DNA of 64,000 nt from Promethearchaeota archaeon (GCA_014728035.1 WJMJ01000131.1:1-64000); one strand, 5' to 3'; counted from the stretch's first letter, positions 16,088 to 25,121 are shown. Program-made: numbers and translations. The notes: generated by a model from the sequence alone, not told the origin.

Positions 16088-16747
16088 ATGCCACCGTACA
16101 CAGAAAAACAACTACAGGATCTAAAAAGAAATCAAGAAAGGCTTGCAAACCTAGTAATTATGGAAGATAGACCAGCCTTTAGAGGTGGTTCAGTCACTGG
16201 CATTGATGTGACATATTCAGAAGGTGTAGCAGCTGTTTGTGCGGTTACAATCAATAGCGATACAAGACAGACCACCAGAATAGAAAAACAGGTAGTCGAG
16301 GACAAGTCAGTATATATTCCGGGATTTTTCTATCTGAAAGAGGGGCCAATTATAAAGCGGATATTGGAGGATTTGGAAGAAACCGGACCAGTTCTTATTG
16401 ATGCAAATGGCGTATTGCATCCAAGAGGTCTTGGAATGGCTTCACAGATTGGAGTCGAATTGGATATTCAGACCATTGGAATTGCAAAGAAACTGCATAC
16501 TGGATCTATTTCTCAACGGATGGGAGATAATGCCCATGTAGTGGGAAATTCACAGGAGATTATAGGACAAGCGGTATGGTGTCCTAAGAAAAAAAGGCCC
16601 TATATTATTTCGATAGGACATAGGATATCTCTTAAGACCGCTGCTAAAGTAATGAGAAAGGTATCTAATGAATATGGTCCGATTCCGCTTAGATTAGCAG
16701 ACAGATATTCACGCGAAGTAATTGCAGAGATAAAGAGAGGAGAGTAA
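16088..16747 (+). CDS. nfi: Endonuclease V
   Basis: Nicks DNA (or inosine-containing RNA) one phosphodiester 3' of deoxyinosine. Family residues are visible: GIDVTYSEG (catalytic Asp), VYIPGFFYLKEGP (base-wedge YIP and metal Glu), VLIDANGVLHPRGLGMASQI (second catalytic Asp, His) and ISIGHRISL (His). DANG replaces the usual DGxG, and ASQ replaces ASH. Length of 219 residues is normal. The ATG at 16088 is preferred over a TTG six codons earlier. It is followed by the NTF2-like gene after a one-base gap. Confidence 0.9.
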   Translation: MPPYTEKQLQDLKRNQERLANLVIMEDRPAFRGGSVTGIDVTYSEGVAAVCAVTINSDTRQTTRIEKQVVEDKSVYIPGFFYLKEGPIIKRILEDLEETGPVLIDANGVLHPRGLGMASQIGVELDIQTIGIAKKLHTGSISQRMGDNAHVVGNSQEIIGQAVWCPKKKRPYIISIGHRISLKTAAKVMRKVSNEYGPIPLRLADRYSREVIAEIKRGE

Positions 16748-16748
16748 G

Positions 16749-17207
16749 ATGTCATCAGATTACGAAGCTATCAAAACAGAGATTCAAGGGATGGTGGATA
16801 GAGAAACCCGAGCTTGGGACACAAAAGATCTTGATTTGTTGATGACATTATGGCATGAGGATATGGTGTGGCCATGGCCTGAAGATGCCTATGCCCACGA
16901 CCCCATTAGGTGGAAGCTGGTACAGGGAAAGTTCGATTATGACCGATGGAAAAGTGGTTGGAAGAAACTCTTCGACACTCATCAGCTTATTCATAACAAG
17001 AGGATTACACAAAAGATTGAGGTTTCGCAAGAGGGAGATGGCGCATTTGCAGTTGTGGACATAGACACGCTCTGGGAGAGTAGAGACGGAAAACAACAAC
17101 ATTGGCATGGGAGAGTATGTAAAGTGTACACCAAAGTTGCGAAAGAATGGAAAATCATCATGCATACTGGTGCATTAGACTATACGTTATGTAAAAAGAA
17201 AGAATAG
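16749..17207 (+). CDS. NTF2-like/SnoaL-type fold protein
   Basis: A small alpha+beta cone protein of 152 residues. The two N-terminal helices (VDRETRAWDTKDLDLLMTLW) and HEDMVWPWPED are typical of DUF4440/SnoaL-like proteins, followed by strands GAFAVVDIDTLWESR and HWHGRVCKVYTKVAKEWKII. This fold can be an isomerase, a hydrolase or simply ligand-binding, and no catalytic set can be assigned. It is co-transcribed with endonuclease V and converges with hutU at a hairpin terminator. Confidence 0.75.
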   Translation: MSSDYEAIKTEIQGMVDRETRAWDTKDLDLLMTLWHEDMVWPWPEDAYAHDPIRWKLVQGKFDYDRWKSGWKKLFDTHQLIHNKRITQKIEVSQEGDGAFAVVDIDTLWESRDGKQQHWHGRVCKVYTKVAKEWKIIMHTGALDYTLCKKKE

Positions 17208-17224
17208 GCTCTGTGAAAAGAGCC
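17207..17224. terminator. Bidirectional hairpin between convergent genes
   Basis: GGCTCT-GTGAAA-AGAGCC forms a 6-bp stem with a 6-base loop, starting within the last codons of the NTF2-like gene and 8 bases beyond the hutU stop. Both genes could use it as a transcript end. Confidence 0.6.
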
Positions 17225-17231
17225 AATAATT

Positions 17232-19295
17232 CTATTTCTTCAGTCTTTCACGAACAAGGTCTTCAACCAAGGATTCTTCTGGCACATATGGAAGAGTAAT
17301 CTGACCTTTACCATCCATGACCTTATTCCATTCAACTACGGTTTCAATTGCATGTTCATTTCGAGCCCAAGATCTTCTTGCTACGCCACCCATGACATCC
17401 CAATCAATTGCAGATTTGATGATAGTATCAACTCGTTCACTGCCATCAAGAACTAGTCCGAATCCACCATTGATAGCTTTACCAGTACCAACACCACCAC
17501 CATTTGATAGAACACAGAGTGACATACCCCGGGCCGCATTGCCAGCCCAACATTGATGAGCCATATCACTAGTTATGTTGCTGCCATCGTAGATATTTGC
17601 GGTCTCACGGAAAGGCGAGTCAGTTCCACCAGTATCATGATGATCTCTGCCAAGCATGATTGGACCTACTTTTCCGTCTCGAACCAGTTTATTGAACTCC
17701 AAAGCTATCTTCACTCGACCCTGAGCATCTGCATAGAGAATACGGGCTTGCGAACCAACAACTAGGCTGTTCTCCTCTGCGTCACGAATCCAAACATAGT
17801 TGTCCCGGTCTTGACCCCGCCGTTCTGGGTCGATACACGCCATAGCTGTTTGATCAGTCATAATCAGGTCATCAGGTTTTCCACTCAGACAGACCCATCG
17901 AAATGGACCATAACCATAATCAAAACACACAGGCCCCATAATATCCTCTACATAGGATGGAAAGACAAAACCATCATTGGTGTTTTCACCATTCTTAGCT
18001 ATTCGGGTCACACCTGCATCAAATACTGCTTTCAAGAAACTGTTTCCATAGTCCCAGAAAAAGGTGCCACGCTTAGACATTATCTCAATGAGCTCGAACT
18101 GTTTTCTCAACGATTTATCAACAAGTTTGTTGAATTTGACCCTGTCAGACTCGAGAAGTTTCCTACCCTCTTCAAATGTGATTCCTTGGGGAGTGTAGCC
18201 ACCCTCATATACTGCATGACAGGAGGTCTGATCAGAGGCCAACTCGATTTTGATATCATTGTCTACTACATATTGCCATAGGTCAACAACATTTCCGTAA
18301 TACCCAATCGATACTGGTTCGCCGGTATTTCGGTATTCATCTACCCATTCGAATATCTCATCAAGATTATCAGACCATCTGGACAACCAACCCTGTTCAT
18401 GACGAGTGTCAATTCTGCTTTTGTCCACTTCTGCGATGAGGCCGATGCCTCCTGCAATCTCAATTGCCTTTGCCTGCGCTCCGCTCATACCACCCAGACC
18501 GGATGTAAGGTACACCTTTCCGCTCAAGTCTTGGTCTTCAGGAAGACCGAGATATTGCCTACCTGCATTCAAGAGTGTGATGTAGGTACCATGAACAATA
18601 CCCTGCGGTCCAATATACATCCAACCACCAGCCGTCATTTGTCCATAATTTACAGTGCCCATCTGAGTTGCCCAGTGAAAATCATTCGGAGTATCAAACA
18701 TACCCACCATAAGACCATTCGTTGATATCACTCTGGGAGCATTTTTCTTGGTTGGAAACAGCCCAAGTGGATGACCCGAACTTACAACAAGAGTCTGATC
18801 TTCGGTCATGTTCTCAAGATATTTCTTAATCAGAAGATATTGCCCCCACTGAACAACTACTTGACCTGACTCCCCGTACGTCACGAGTTCGTATGGATAC
18901 AGAGCGATATCGAAGTCGAGATTATTGTCGATCATAAGCTGTATGGCCCTGGCTTCAAGAATACCCTTGTATTCATCGACAGGCTTTGCCTTGATCGCAC
19001 CAGGAGGCCGATATCGGTACGCATAGATTCGACCACGAGTCATCAATTCCTCAAGAAATTCAGGTGCCAAAGTATCATGTAGTTTGGAAGGAAAATACCT
19101 CAAGGCATTCTTCAATGCAGTGATAGTCTCAACCTCTGTGAGGGTATATCCTCTATCGGGAGCACGACGGTACTTGGGGTCAAACTCCGGATAAGGGGGA
19201 AGCTCGTCAGAGAGCTTAATTTTCATCGCTTTTGAGATATCTAGATTCATGGAACCACATCCAATAACAAAGGATTGTGGCTTTGATTTATGCAT
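17232..19295 (-). CDS. hutU: Urocanate hydratase
   Basis: Converts urocanate to imidazolonepropionate using a tightly bound NAD+. At 687 residues it matches the long, animal-type form (~676) rather than the ~555-residue bacterial form. Segments seen: ELPPYPEFDPKYRRAPDRGY, SSGHPLGLFPTKKNAPRVI, QMTAGGWMYIGPQGIVHGTY, VYLTSGLGGMSGAQAKA (NAD loop), DQTSCHAVYEGGYTPQG (active-site Cys region), VGPIMLGRDHHDTGGTDSPF and SNGGGVGTGKAINGGFGLVL. Its ATG overlaps the preceding stop (TAATG), supporting this start and co-translation with the PLD-fold gene. Confidence 0.95.
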   Translation of the reverse strand: MHKSKPQSFVIGCGSMNLDISKAMKIKLSDELPPYPEFDPKYRRAPDRGYTLTEVETITALKNALRYFPSKLHDTLAPEFLEELMTRGRIYAYRYRPPGAIKAKPVDEYKGILEARAIQLMIDNNLDFDIALYPYELVTYGESGQVVVQWGQYLLIKKYLENMTEDQTLVVSSGHPLGLFPTKKNAPRVISTNGLMVGMFDTPNDFHWATQMGTVNYGQMTAGGWMYIGPQGIVHGTYITLLNAGRQYLGLPEDQDLSGKVYLTSGLGGMSGAQAKAIEIAGGIGLIAEVDKSRIDTRHEQGWLSRWSDNLDEIFEWVDEYRNTGEPVSIGYYGNVVDLWQYVVDNDIKIELASDQTSCHAVYEGGYTPQGITFEEGRKLLESDRVKFNKLVDKSLRKQFELIEIMSKRGTFFWDYGNSFLKAVFDAGVTRIAKNGENTNDGFVFPSYVEDIMGPVCFDYGYGPFRWVCLSGKPDDLIMTDQTAMACIDPERRGQDRDNYVWIRDAEENSLVVGSQARILYADAQGRVKIALEFNKLVRDGKVGPIMLGRDHHDTGGTDSPFRETANIYDGSNITSDMAHQCWAGNAARGMSLCVLSNGGGVGTGKAINGGFGLVLDGSERVDTIIKSAIDWDVMGGVARRSWARNEHAIETVVEWNKVMDGKGQITLPYVPEESLVEDLVRERLKK

Positions 19296-20056
19296 TACTG
19301 AACAAGTCTTCTATAGGTCCCACGATTATCGACAAACTCGAGTAGTCCAAAATCGCGAAGTTGCTGTAATATCTGGCGGATTTTGCCTTTGATGTTCCTA
19401 TTATCAGGATATAGACGGGAAAAATGTTCAACGTAATCATATAGGTCTTGAAGTGTGAAGACTTCACTTGTGAATTGACTAATTATCTTGTAGACCTCTT
19501 TATTCCAACCAACAAGCGATTCGATAATCATGCTTCTCTCAATGAACTGTTCACTGTCCATTTGTTCAAGTTGAAAACGTAGGTCAGGAGGAATACGTTC
19601 CAATAGTCTTCTGATTGACTCGACAGTATCAGTATCCACATTTGCACCATTTGAAAACAAGTAATCGAAATCCCTACGTACTTGTCTAACAATCCGGTCA
19701 TCCGAAACAAGTAGACCATATTCTTGATTTCGAACAAGACCACCTAAAGTGAGATTTGCAGACGTTACAACAGCTCGATTATCGAATATGTAGACCTTGG
19801 CATGTAATGGATTGATAGATTTCATCTCTGCACCAATATTCAGAAGATTGTTGATAGACTCTATATCTGAAACTCCCTTTACAAACCGAAGAGGACTAAG
19901 AACAGTTACACCACGAATTTTTAGATCATATTTGGTTACGTATTCAACTCCATTTTGAGTGATGAACGGAGAAAGAAAATCAAAGGAACTCGATTCAGAT
20001 AAGAGACTATCGAATAGATCATCCCATGGACTTGTTATGGTCATTACCTGCGACAA
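19295..20056 (-). CDS. PLD-fold (HKD) protein with DpnI-like winged helix
   Basis: Residues 1-130 form one phospholipase D-type domain with a single HKD-like set: HAKVYIFDNRAVVTSANLTL, then NQEYGLLV. Residues ~185-253 (VFTLQDLYDYVEHFSRLYPD ... IKGKIRQILQQLRDFGLLEF ... GTYRRL) closely resemble the C-terminal winged helix of DpnI-type restriction enzymes. Single-HKD nucleases such as BfiI dimerise to cut DNA, so a restriction or repair nuclease is plausible. TTG 20056 is the start because GGAGGTT lies 5 bases upstream. It is tightly linked to hutU by a TAATG overlap, an unexpected neighbour. Confidence 0.7.
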   Translation of the reverse strand: MSQVMTITSPWDDLFDSLLSESSSFDFLSPFITQNGVEYVTKYDLKIRGVTVLSPLRFVKGVSDIESINNLLNIGAEMKSINPLHAKVYIFDNRAVVTSANLTLGGLVRNQEYGLLVSDDRIVRQVRRDFDYLFSNGANVDTDTVESIRRLLERIPPDLRFQLEQMDSEQFIERSMIIESLVGWNKEVYKIISQFTSEVFTLQDLYDYVEHFSRLYPDNRNIKGKIRQILQQLRDFGLLEFVDNRGTYRRLVQ

Positions 20057-20169
20057 TTAGGAACCTCCATATTCAATTTTCACATCGAGAATATAGATCT
20101 TACTGAAAATTAGAACACGTGTTCCAATACTCATTCTAGAATGAAAGTGAAAGAATGAGAGAAACCAAT

Positions 20170-21147
20170 TCAAACTTCCATAACAGAATATCCTTTTGCC
20201 AAGGCATTAAGAAAAGAACCTTTTCGAAACTCATCTGCAACTGCAGCTACTTCATCACGAACCTCAATCCACTGGAAAGCATTGTCCATGGTCCATTCCA
20301 AATTGTTATTCTGATGCAGTTCGCGATTCAGAGCCCAGGACAGGACTTCGACGGTGCGCAGATATCGCTCCATATCTTCTTCAATTAGAGAACCAACCTC
20401 ATCACTAAGTATTGCATGTGTGTTGTACATGATGTGAGTACCAATCTCATGGGAAACATTATTCGAAATCTTTTCTGCGGATGTTCTTGCATAGAAGCCA
20501 TCACGGTCTGCTAATAGAGAGGTTCCCATCGTACGAACGGAGTCGATTAGCTCGATTTGAAACGTATCATATGGGAATTTGATGTTTGTACGTTCTTCCC
20601 ACCAACCAATCCAATCAATTCGTTTTGCATATTTAGTAGATAGCAATTCAGCCTTTTTTTCAAGTTCAGGAGATATCTTCTGCCATCTTTTGCGGTAGAC
20701 AGAATCATAGGTATATGTAACCGCATCAGAAAACTGTTGGATGACTTCAGGCCATGGGGAAGGTGGTTTTCCAGAGTAGCCGAGATATGTGTGAAACTTC
20801 GATTCTGGAATGAATTTTTCAATGATAATTTGTTTATCTAGGAAAAGTCTAATGACCTCATAAGTCGGATTGACTGTGAGCATATCGTATATATCCAATA
20901 GAGATGCAAGATCATCACTGGCTAGATAAACGGGAATCTGATACAATAGAGCAAACCAAGTCGTAGAGCTAACACCTTCTATTTTTCCTAAATCCGGCAA
21001 GACCTTCAAATCTCTACGAATCCAATCTTCATATTCATCTTCATATTTTGGATTCAATATTTCATGATATCTTCCTATTTTCATGCCGGCCAGTGTATGT
21101 TGAACTAGATTAGGAAGTAGATTAACAGTGTACTCTAAGCTTTTCAT
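20170..21147 (-). CDS. HExxxH metallopeptidase-like protein
   Basis: Protein of 325 residues, mostly helical. Around residue 230 it has NNVSHEIGTHIMYNTHAILS, an HExxxH zinc motif of the type used by DUF1704/MATCAP peptidases (HEIGTH is the shared hexapeptide), followed ~25 residues later by acidic residues (SLIEEDMERYL) that could supply the third ligand. MATCAP removes the terminal Tyr of tubulin in animals; other DUF1704 proteins are uncharacterised. No signal peptide, so cytosolic. I cannot confirm the family beyond the motif and its surroundings. It is isolated between a minus-strand gene and a divergent Lrp-type regulator. Confidence 0.5.
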   Translation of the reverse strand: MKSLEYTVNLLPNLVQHTLAGMKIGRYHEILNPKYEDEYEDWIRRDLKVLPDLGKIEGVSSTTWFALLYQIPVYLASDDLASLLDIYDMLTVNPTYEVIRLFLDKQIIIEKFIPESKFHTYLGYSGKPPSPWPEVIQQFSDAVTYTYDSVYRKRWQKISPELEKKAELLSTKYAKRIDWIGWWEERTNIKFPYDTFQIELIDSVRTMGTSLLADRDGFYARTSAEKISNNVSHEIGTHIMYNTHAILSDEVGSLIEEDMERYLRTVEVLSWALNRELHQNNNLEWTMDNAFQWIEVRDEVAAVADEFRKGSFLNALAKGYSVMEV

Positions 21148-21273
21148 GCTTGATTGGTCTCATATCAGATGGCACAAAACTAGTTAATAGTACTTGAGGT
21201 CAGTGAAAAGCGATAATGGGAATCCCTAAGTAGTAGAATGCAAAGAAAATCTGATAGATAAGGTGTAAAGGCC

Positions 21274-22173
21274 ATGGACTTGATTGATAAGGGTATTCTC
21301 CTTGATTTGATTCGGAATTGCAGAATAACATATCGAGAATTATCAATCAAACATGGAATCACAGCAAATGCAATTCGTAACAGAATACGGAATCTTGAGA
21401 AGGATGGAGTGATTTCTGCATACAAAATTAATTTCTCTTCAGGAATGGATGAGCGGGAATATGTCTATGGGGTGATAAAAAGTGACGGATCGCAAGATGA
21501 CATTACCTTTGTTGAGAATATGGGACAATGTCCTGGTGTTGTTGCAGCTGCAGCTTATACAGGTGGGGTATATTACTTCGTAGCACATTACAGAACTCCT
21601 GAAGATCTAGTTTCGATCAGAAAATATATGACCCGATTAGAAAGCGTGAAAGATTTAGAGATTCACACGATTATCACAGGAATAGGAGAAAAAATTAAGC
21701 TTTCAAAATATCAAAAACGGATAATTCGAGTACTCCTTGAAAATCCAAGGATGACAATTGCCGAGATAGCAGACCGGGCAAGACTAACTGCGAAAAGAGT
21801 GAGAAAAAACCTTAGAAAACTAGAAGAAAGTAGCGCAGTCAGATTTTCAGTAGAGATCGAGCTTGGAGCTGCTAGTGGTATCCCGTTTATATTAGAGATA
21901 GAGATAGATGATCAAGTTTTGACATATTACGAGATTGAAGAATGGTTCAGAGAAAATCATAATTTAGCATTTTGGGAAGTGTATTGCGCTGCTTTAGAGC
22001 CGAAACTTTTTGCACTCTTGGCAGTTGATACTCTCACCGAGCTAAATGATATCATACGAGATGTTAGGAAGCAGTCTTTTGCCAAGAATGTGATATCTCG
22101 CATCAGTACATACCATTCATATTTTCCAGAAATAGAAAAGAAGAAAATATTAGAGTTAACCAAGTTAGAGTAA
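21274..22173 (+). CDS. Lrp/AsnC-like regulator with two HTH domains
   Basis: Two copies of the Lrp-type winged helix are present in one chain. The first is at residues ~3-50 (DKGILLDLIRNCRITYRELS, TANAIRNRIRNLEKDGVISA). The second is at ~148-195 (QKRIIRVLLENPRMTIAEIA, TAKRVRKNLRKLEES). Each is followed by a ligand-sensing-like alpha/beta region. Tandem Lrp proteins of this kind occur in archaea as transcription regulators of amino-acid or redox metabolism. It lies divergently from the HExxxH gene, its most immediate candidate target. Ligand unknown. Confidence 0.8.
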   Translation: MDLIDKGILLDLIRNCRITYRELSIKHGITANAIRNRIRNLEKDGVISAYKINFSSGMDEREYVYGVIKSDGSQDDITFVENMGQCPGVVAAAAYTGGVYYFVAHYRTPEDLVSIRKYMTRLESVKDLEIHTIITGIGEKIKLSKYQKRIIRVLLENPRMTIAEIADRARLTAKRVRKNLRKLEESSAVRFSVEIELGAASGIPFILEIEIDDQVLTYYEIEEWFRENHNLAFWEVYCAALEPKLFALLAVDTLTELNDIIRDVRKQSFAKNVISRISTYHSYFPEIEKKKILELTKLE

Positions 22174-22229
22174 TAAATACATCAAGTACACAAATGCGAT
22201 ATTACGATTCAAGTTGCAAAAGCAATCTA

Positions 22230-22646
22230 TCAAAAAGACATGGTAGGAGGGCAGAGAAGTTTGAAAATATTCTCTGAGGGCTCGTTAATGAATTCTTTAG
22301 AGACCGTCCACAAACAGTCGGGACCTACAACATCTGCTGTGAACCCCTGCTCACACAATGCAGTCATATATTGGAGATGAATAATCATTCCGTCAAGAAG
22401 GTCCCTTGCATCCATTTGAAAATCACCACAGTCCTTTGTAGTCTTAGATGCGCAAAGCGGTAATGAAGTTTCAACTTCGATGCTAGCACAATGGGGAGCT
22501 TCTTCCGAGCGTACAACATAAATTCGAACCCATTCGGTTTCATACAATATTTGTACTGATTCTAAATCATCATTTTCAGGCATTGCCCGAAAAGGTTCAT
22601 TCAACAATTGCTTATACAGCTCTAACAGTTTGACAGACTGGGCCAT
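22230..22646 (-). CDS. Hypothetical protein
   Basis: No family recognised. About 138 residues with an acidic N-terminal helix (SVKLLELYKQLLNEPF), a central strand region (EWVRIYVVRSEEA) and several cysteines (HCAS, LCASK, DCGDF, LCEQG, DCLW, LCPP) without regular spacing. Starts at 22646, 22652 or 22661 are all possible. It follows the small winged-helix gene by about 40 bases on the same strand, so the pair may be an operon of regulator plus unknown protein. Confidence 0.5.
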   Translation of the reverse strand: MAQSVKLLELYKQLLNEPFRAMPENDDLESVQILYETEWVRIYVVRSEEAPHCASIEVETSLPLCASKTTKDCGDFQMDARDLLDGMIIHLQYMTALCEQGFTADVVGPDCLWTVSKEFINEPSENIFKLLCPPTMSF

Positions 22647-22684
22647 AATCATCACTAACAATTGAATAATCTCAATTTGCTAAT

Positions 22685-22942
22685 TCATGTTAATACTCTG
22701 CCATATTTCATGAAGACAGCACGCATTTTTTCACGATCTACGTGATAGAGAGGTCTACGCATATCAGCCAAGTTAGGAATTTTCTTGCAGATTTTCCAGC
22801 CGACAAGCTTACGGAGAGCAAAACTTACAGTTCTTAGAGGAATATTTGCTTTCTGGCTGATATCCTTTGGGGGCATTGGACCATTTTCCTTCAAGCAATC
22901 TAATACAATAAGCGCACTTCGTGGGATTTCTGTTTGGGACAT
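22685..22942 (-). CDS. Small winged-helix (MarR/ArsR-type) regulator
   Basis: A single winged-helix domain of 85 residues: SALIVLDCLKENGPMPPKDI, then KANIPLRTVSFALRKLVGWK as the recognition helix, then a wing (ICKKIPNLADMRRPLYHV). No sensor domain and no Cys metal site. GAGGTGA lies 8 bases before the ATG. It probably regulates itself or the gene that follows it. The divergent DinB-type gene is the other nearby candidate. Confidence 0.75.
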   Translation of the reverse strand: MSQTEIPRSALIVLDCLKENGPMPPKDISQKANIPLRTVSFALRKLVGWKICKKIPNLADMRRPLYHVDREKMRAVFMKYGRVLT

Positions 22943-23232
22943 TTCTTATTCACCTCAAGAATTGTTAGGAGTTTTCAGAAGACAAACCCAAAGAGTTGGT
23001 CATAATCTGAAACTACCAGACAATTCCGTCTAAGGTATATGATAGAAAGAATAGATATTATTCCACGGAAAACAGCGGTTTAGGATTTCAGATGATAAAG
23101 GACTCAATTACGCGGAAAAACGAAAAGCAAGCTTCAGAAACTGGCCTTGATGTACAGAATTGTGCATGTTGAAATGATATTCATACGTTTTCTTGTCAAT
23201 ACTCTTATTTTGCAAGAATTGCACTAGCATAA
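22943..23232. other. Divergent intergenic region
   Basis: About 290 bases between a winged-helix gene (minus) and the DinB-like gene (plus). I see no ORF of interest, no tRNA and no strong dyad. AT-rich tracts near 23190-23215 may hold the plus-strand promoter. Confidence 0.4.
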
Positions 23233-23736
23233 ATGGAAAAGATGAAGCTTGCAAATATATTGTTGAATTCAATAAGGACCGAAGTGGATCAAGCAAAAGT
23301 AGTGCTTGAAGTTGCAGAGGGTGTTGACTTTGATTTTACTCCAGGTTATGGATTAAAACCACTGAGAAGCCTTGCCAACCATCTTGTGCAAATTCCAAAA
23401 ATGGATTTTCGAATCTTTACCATGATGATGGAGAATGCGGAGCAAGCACAGGCATATGAGAGAGAACTAACAAGGAATTCAATACAAGATATGCTCCAAG
23501 TATTGGATGAAGGAATGGAAGAAGTAGAAGAACATTTCAAAGACATGTCTGATAACGAATTATTAGAAAAGAAGATTACTCCATTCTACGTACAGGACGT
23601 AAAAGAAAGTCTTACACATTATCTGCAAGAGATGGCAACTCATATTGCAATGCATAAAATGCAATTATGGATGTATTTGAAGTTGGCTGGAAAAGATGTG
23701 AATATGATGACTTATTATGGAATAAAGCATGATTAA
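23233..23736 (+). CDS. DinB-like four-helix protein
   Basis: Protein of 167 residues with the DinB/YfiT helical-bundle layout: LLNSIRTEVDQAKVVLEVAE, SLANHLVQIPKMDFRI (first metal His region) and MATHIAMHKMQLWMYLKLAG (second His region, H-x3-H). The family are metal-dependent, often thiol-S-transferase-like, enzymes with mostly unknown substrates. The downstream VOC-family gene starts in the very next codon after this stop, suggesting they act together, for example in detoxification. Confidence 0.75.
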   Translation: MEKMKLANILLNSIRTEVDQAKVVLEVAEGVDFDFTPGYGLKPLRSLANHLVQIPKMDFRIFTMMMENAEQAQAYERELTRNSIQDMLQVLDEGMEEVEEHFKDMSDNELLEKKITPFYVQDVKESLTHYLQEMATHIAMHKMQLWMYLKLAGKDVNMMTYYGIKHD

Positions 23737-24120
23737 TTGGTGTTTGACTTGGCAGGAATAATATTCTTTGAAACTCAAAAACTGGAAGAGATTGTGGAAT
23801 TTTATACATCCACTCTTGGAATGAAGATATGGTTGGAACAAAAAAGTTGTACCATTCTAAGTCACGGAAATCTCTTGCTTGGATTCTGTCTGAGAAACAA
23901 TGCAGAAATTGAAGGAATGATCACTCTATTTTACAAGACTCAAAGAATAGTAGATCAAATGTATGAAAGAGTAAAACATCTAGCTAACACAGAACCAAGG
24001 AAAAATGAGGTATATAATATCTATCAGTTTTTTGCGAAAGATCCTGAAGGGCGAGACCTAGAATTTCAAGCATTCCTCCACAAATTGACACCGTTGGATA
24101 TAGAAGACTTTCTCAAATAA
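23737..24120 (+). CDS. VOC (glyoxalase/bleomycin-resistance) superfamily protein
   Basis: A single beta-alpha-beta-beta-beta VOC pair of 127 residues: LAGIIFFETQKLEEIVEFYT, STLGMKIWLEQ, and the C-terminal half YQFFAKDPEGRDLEFQAFLH, whose F-x-D-P-E-G-x-x-L-E-F is the family signature with the metal Glu. Members are lyases, dioxygenases or drug-binding proteins. It begins at TTG (GTG one codon later), immediately after the DinB-like stop, so translation is coupled. Substrate unknown. Confidence 0.8.
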   Translation: MVFDLAGIIFFETQKLEEIVEFYTSTLGMKIWLEQKSCTILSHGNLLLGFCLRNNAEIEGMITLFYKTQRIVDQMYERVKHLANTEPRKNEVYNIYQFFAKDPEGRDLEFQAFLHKLTPLDIEDFLK

Positions 24121-24135
24121 CAGGACACATTATCC

Positions 24136-25080
24136 CTATGGTTCACACAAGCTGTGCTTTGAAATAACGCATATTTTTCCATTTGAGCCAGCAATGAATA
24201 GACGAGTAGAATCTTGTGTCAGGTCTTTAGGAATAAATCCAAGAGTAAGAACACCTACCGCTTCGAAATTGTCTTTTTGATATATGCGCAACGTGCAATC
24301 ATCTGAAATAGTATAAATGTACTCGATATCTACAGCAATTCCATTAATATTGTCGGAATGTTCAGATTTTGTAGCTATACACATCCACTTGGTTTTGTCC
24401 CATACACGTAAAGCACTCTCAAAAAGACTAGGGCGAGGAGCTCCAGGTCCACCCCACATTATTTCTCCAGAACCAGAGTAAACGTAGTCATCATCAGCTG
24501 AGAGTGTAAAAACACTGGCTTCGTGGCCTTGCAAAGTTGCAACATGAGTGTAATCAGATTTTAGAAAGACACGCGTCATTCTGTCAAGTCCACCGGCAAA
24601 TATGTGCTTGGAATCAATCGAAATCGATAGAACAAAGTATTCCTGAACTTTCAATGTGTACATCATCGACCACGTGTTCTTTTCCCACATTTTGACAGTA
24701 CCATCAGCTGAGCCAGTATAGAGAAATGATGAATCTATGGCCATATCTAAGATAGAATTAGTGTGGCCTGAAAGTTTTGTAAATTGTTGATGGTCTGACA
24801 TATGGCATATGTATACATCAGGAGTTCGATAGCCAGATCCTAAATAGACATAATCTTCATCTGAAACTATACTGATCAAGGGAATGGAACTATCAAATTT
24901 AGTTGTTTTAAAATGAAGCAGATCATTGCAAGTCCAAGAAACAAATCGCCCATTAGAAGTCAATGCGTGAATGTATGTTGAATCTATAGTGACTTTGTTC
25001 ATCAAGAAATCCTGTTCTATGTTGGGAATAGTAAGGAAGAGAACATCATCAAGGGAAGTGATATGTCTATCTTCACTCAT
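24136..25080 (-). CDS. WD40-repeat beta-propeller protein
   Basis: Seven degenerate WD40 blades in 314 residues. The clearest are FTKLSGHTNSILDMAI...TGSADGTVKMWEK, VATLQGHEASVFTLSAD...GSGE and SEHSDNINGIAVD...SDDCTLRIYQ. These have the GH...SD...W pattern of eukaryote-type WD repeats. There is no signal peptide or enzymatic domain, so it is a cytosolic interaction scaffold. One blade carries an insertion (MWGGPGAPRP). The TPR-like gene ends 41 bases upstream on the same strand, probably in the same transcript. Confidence 0.88.
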   Translation of the reverse strand: MSEDRHITSLDDVLFLTIPNIEQDFLMNKVTIDSTYIHALTSNGRFVSWTCNDLLHFKTTKFDSSIPLISIVSDEDYVYLGSGYRTPDVYICHMSDHQQFTKLSGHTNSILDMAIDSSFLYTGSADGTVKMWEKNTWSMMYTLKVQEYFVLSISIDSKHIFAGGLDRMTRVFLKSDYTHVATLQGHEASVFTLSADDDYVYSGSGEIMWGGPGAPRPSLFESALRVWDKTKWMCIATKSEHSDNINGIAVDIEYIYTISDDCTLRIYQKDNFEAVGVLTLGFIPKDLTQDSTRLFIAGSNGKICVISKHSLCEP

Positions 25081-25121
25081 AACTCATCACGAAAGATATT
25101 GAAAACGTTTCTAATTTCGAA

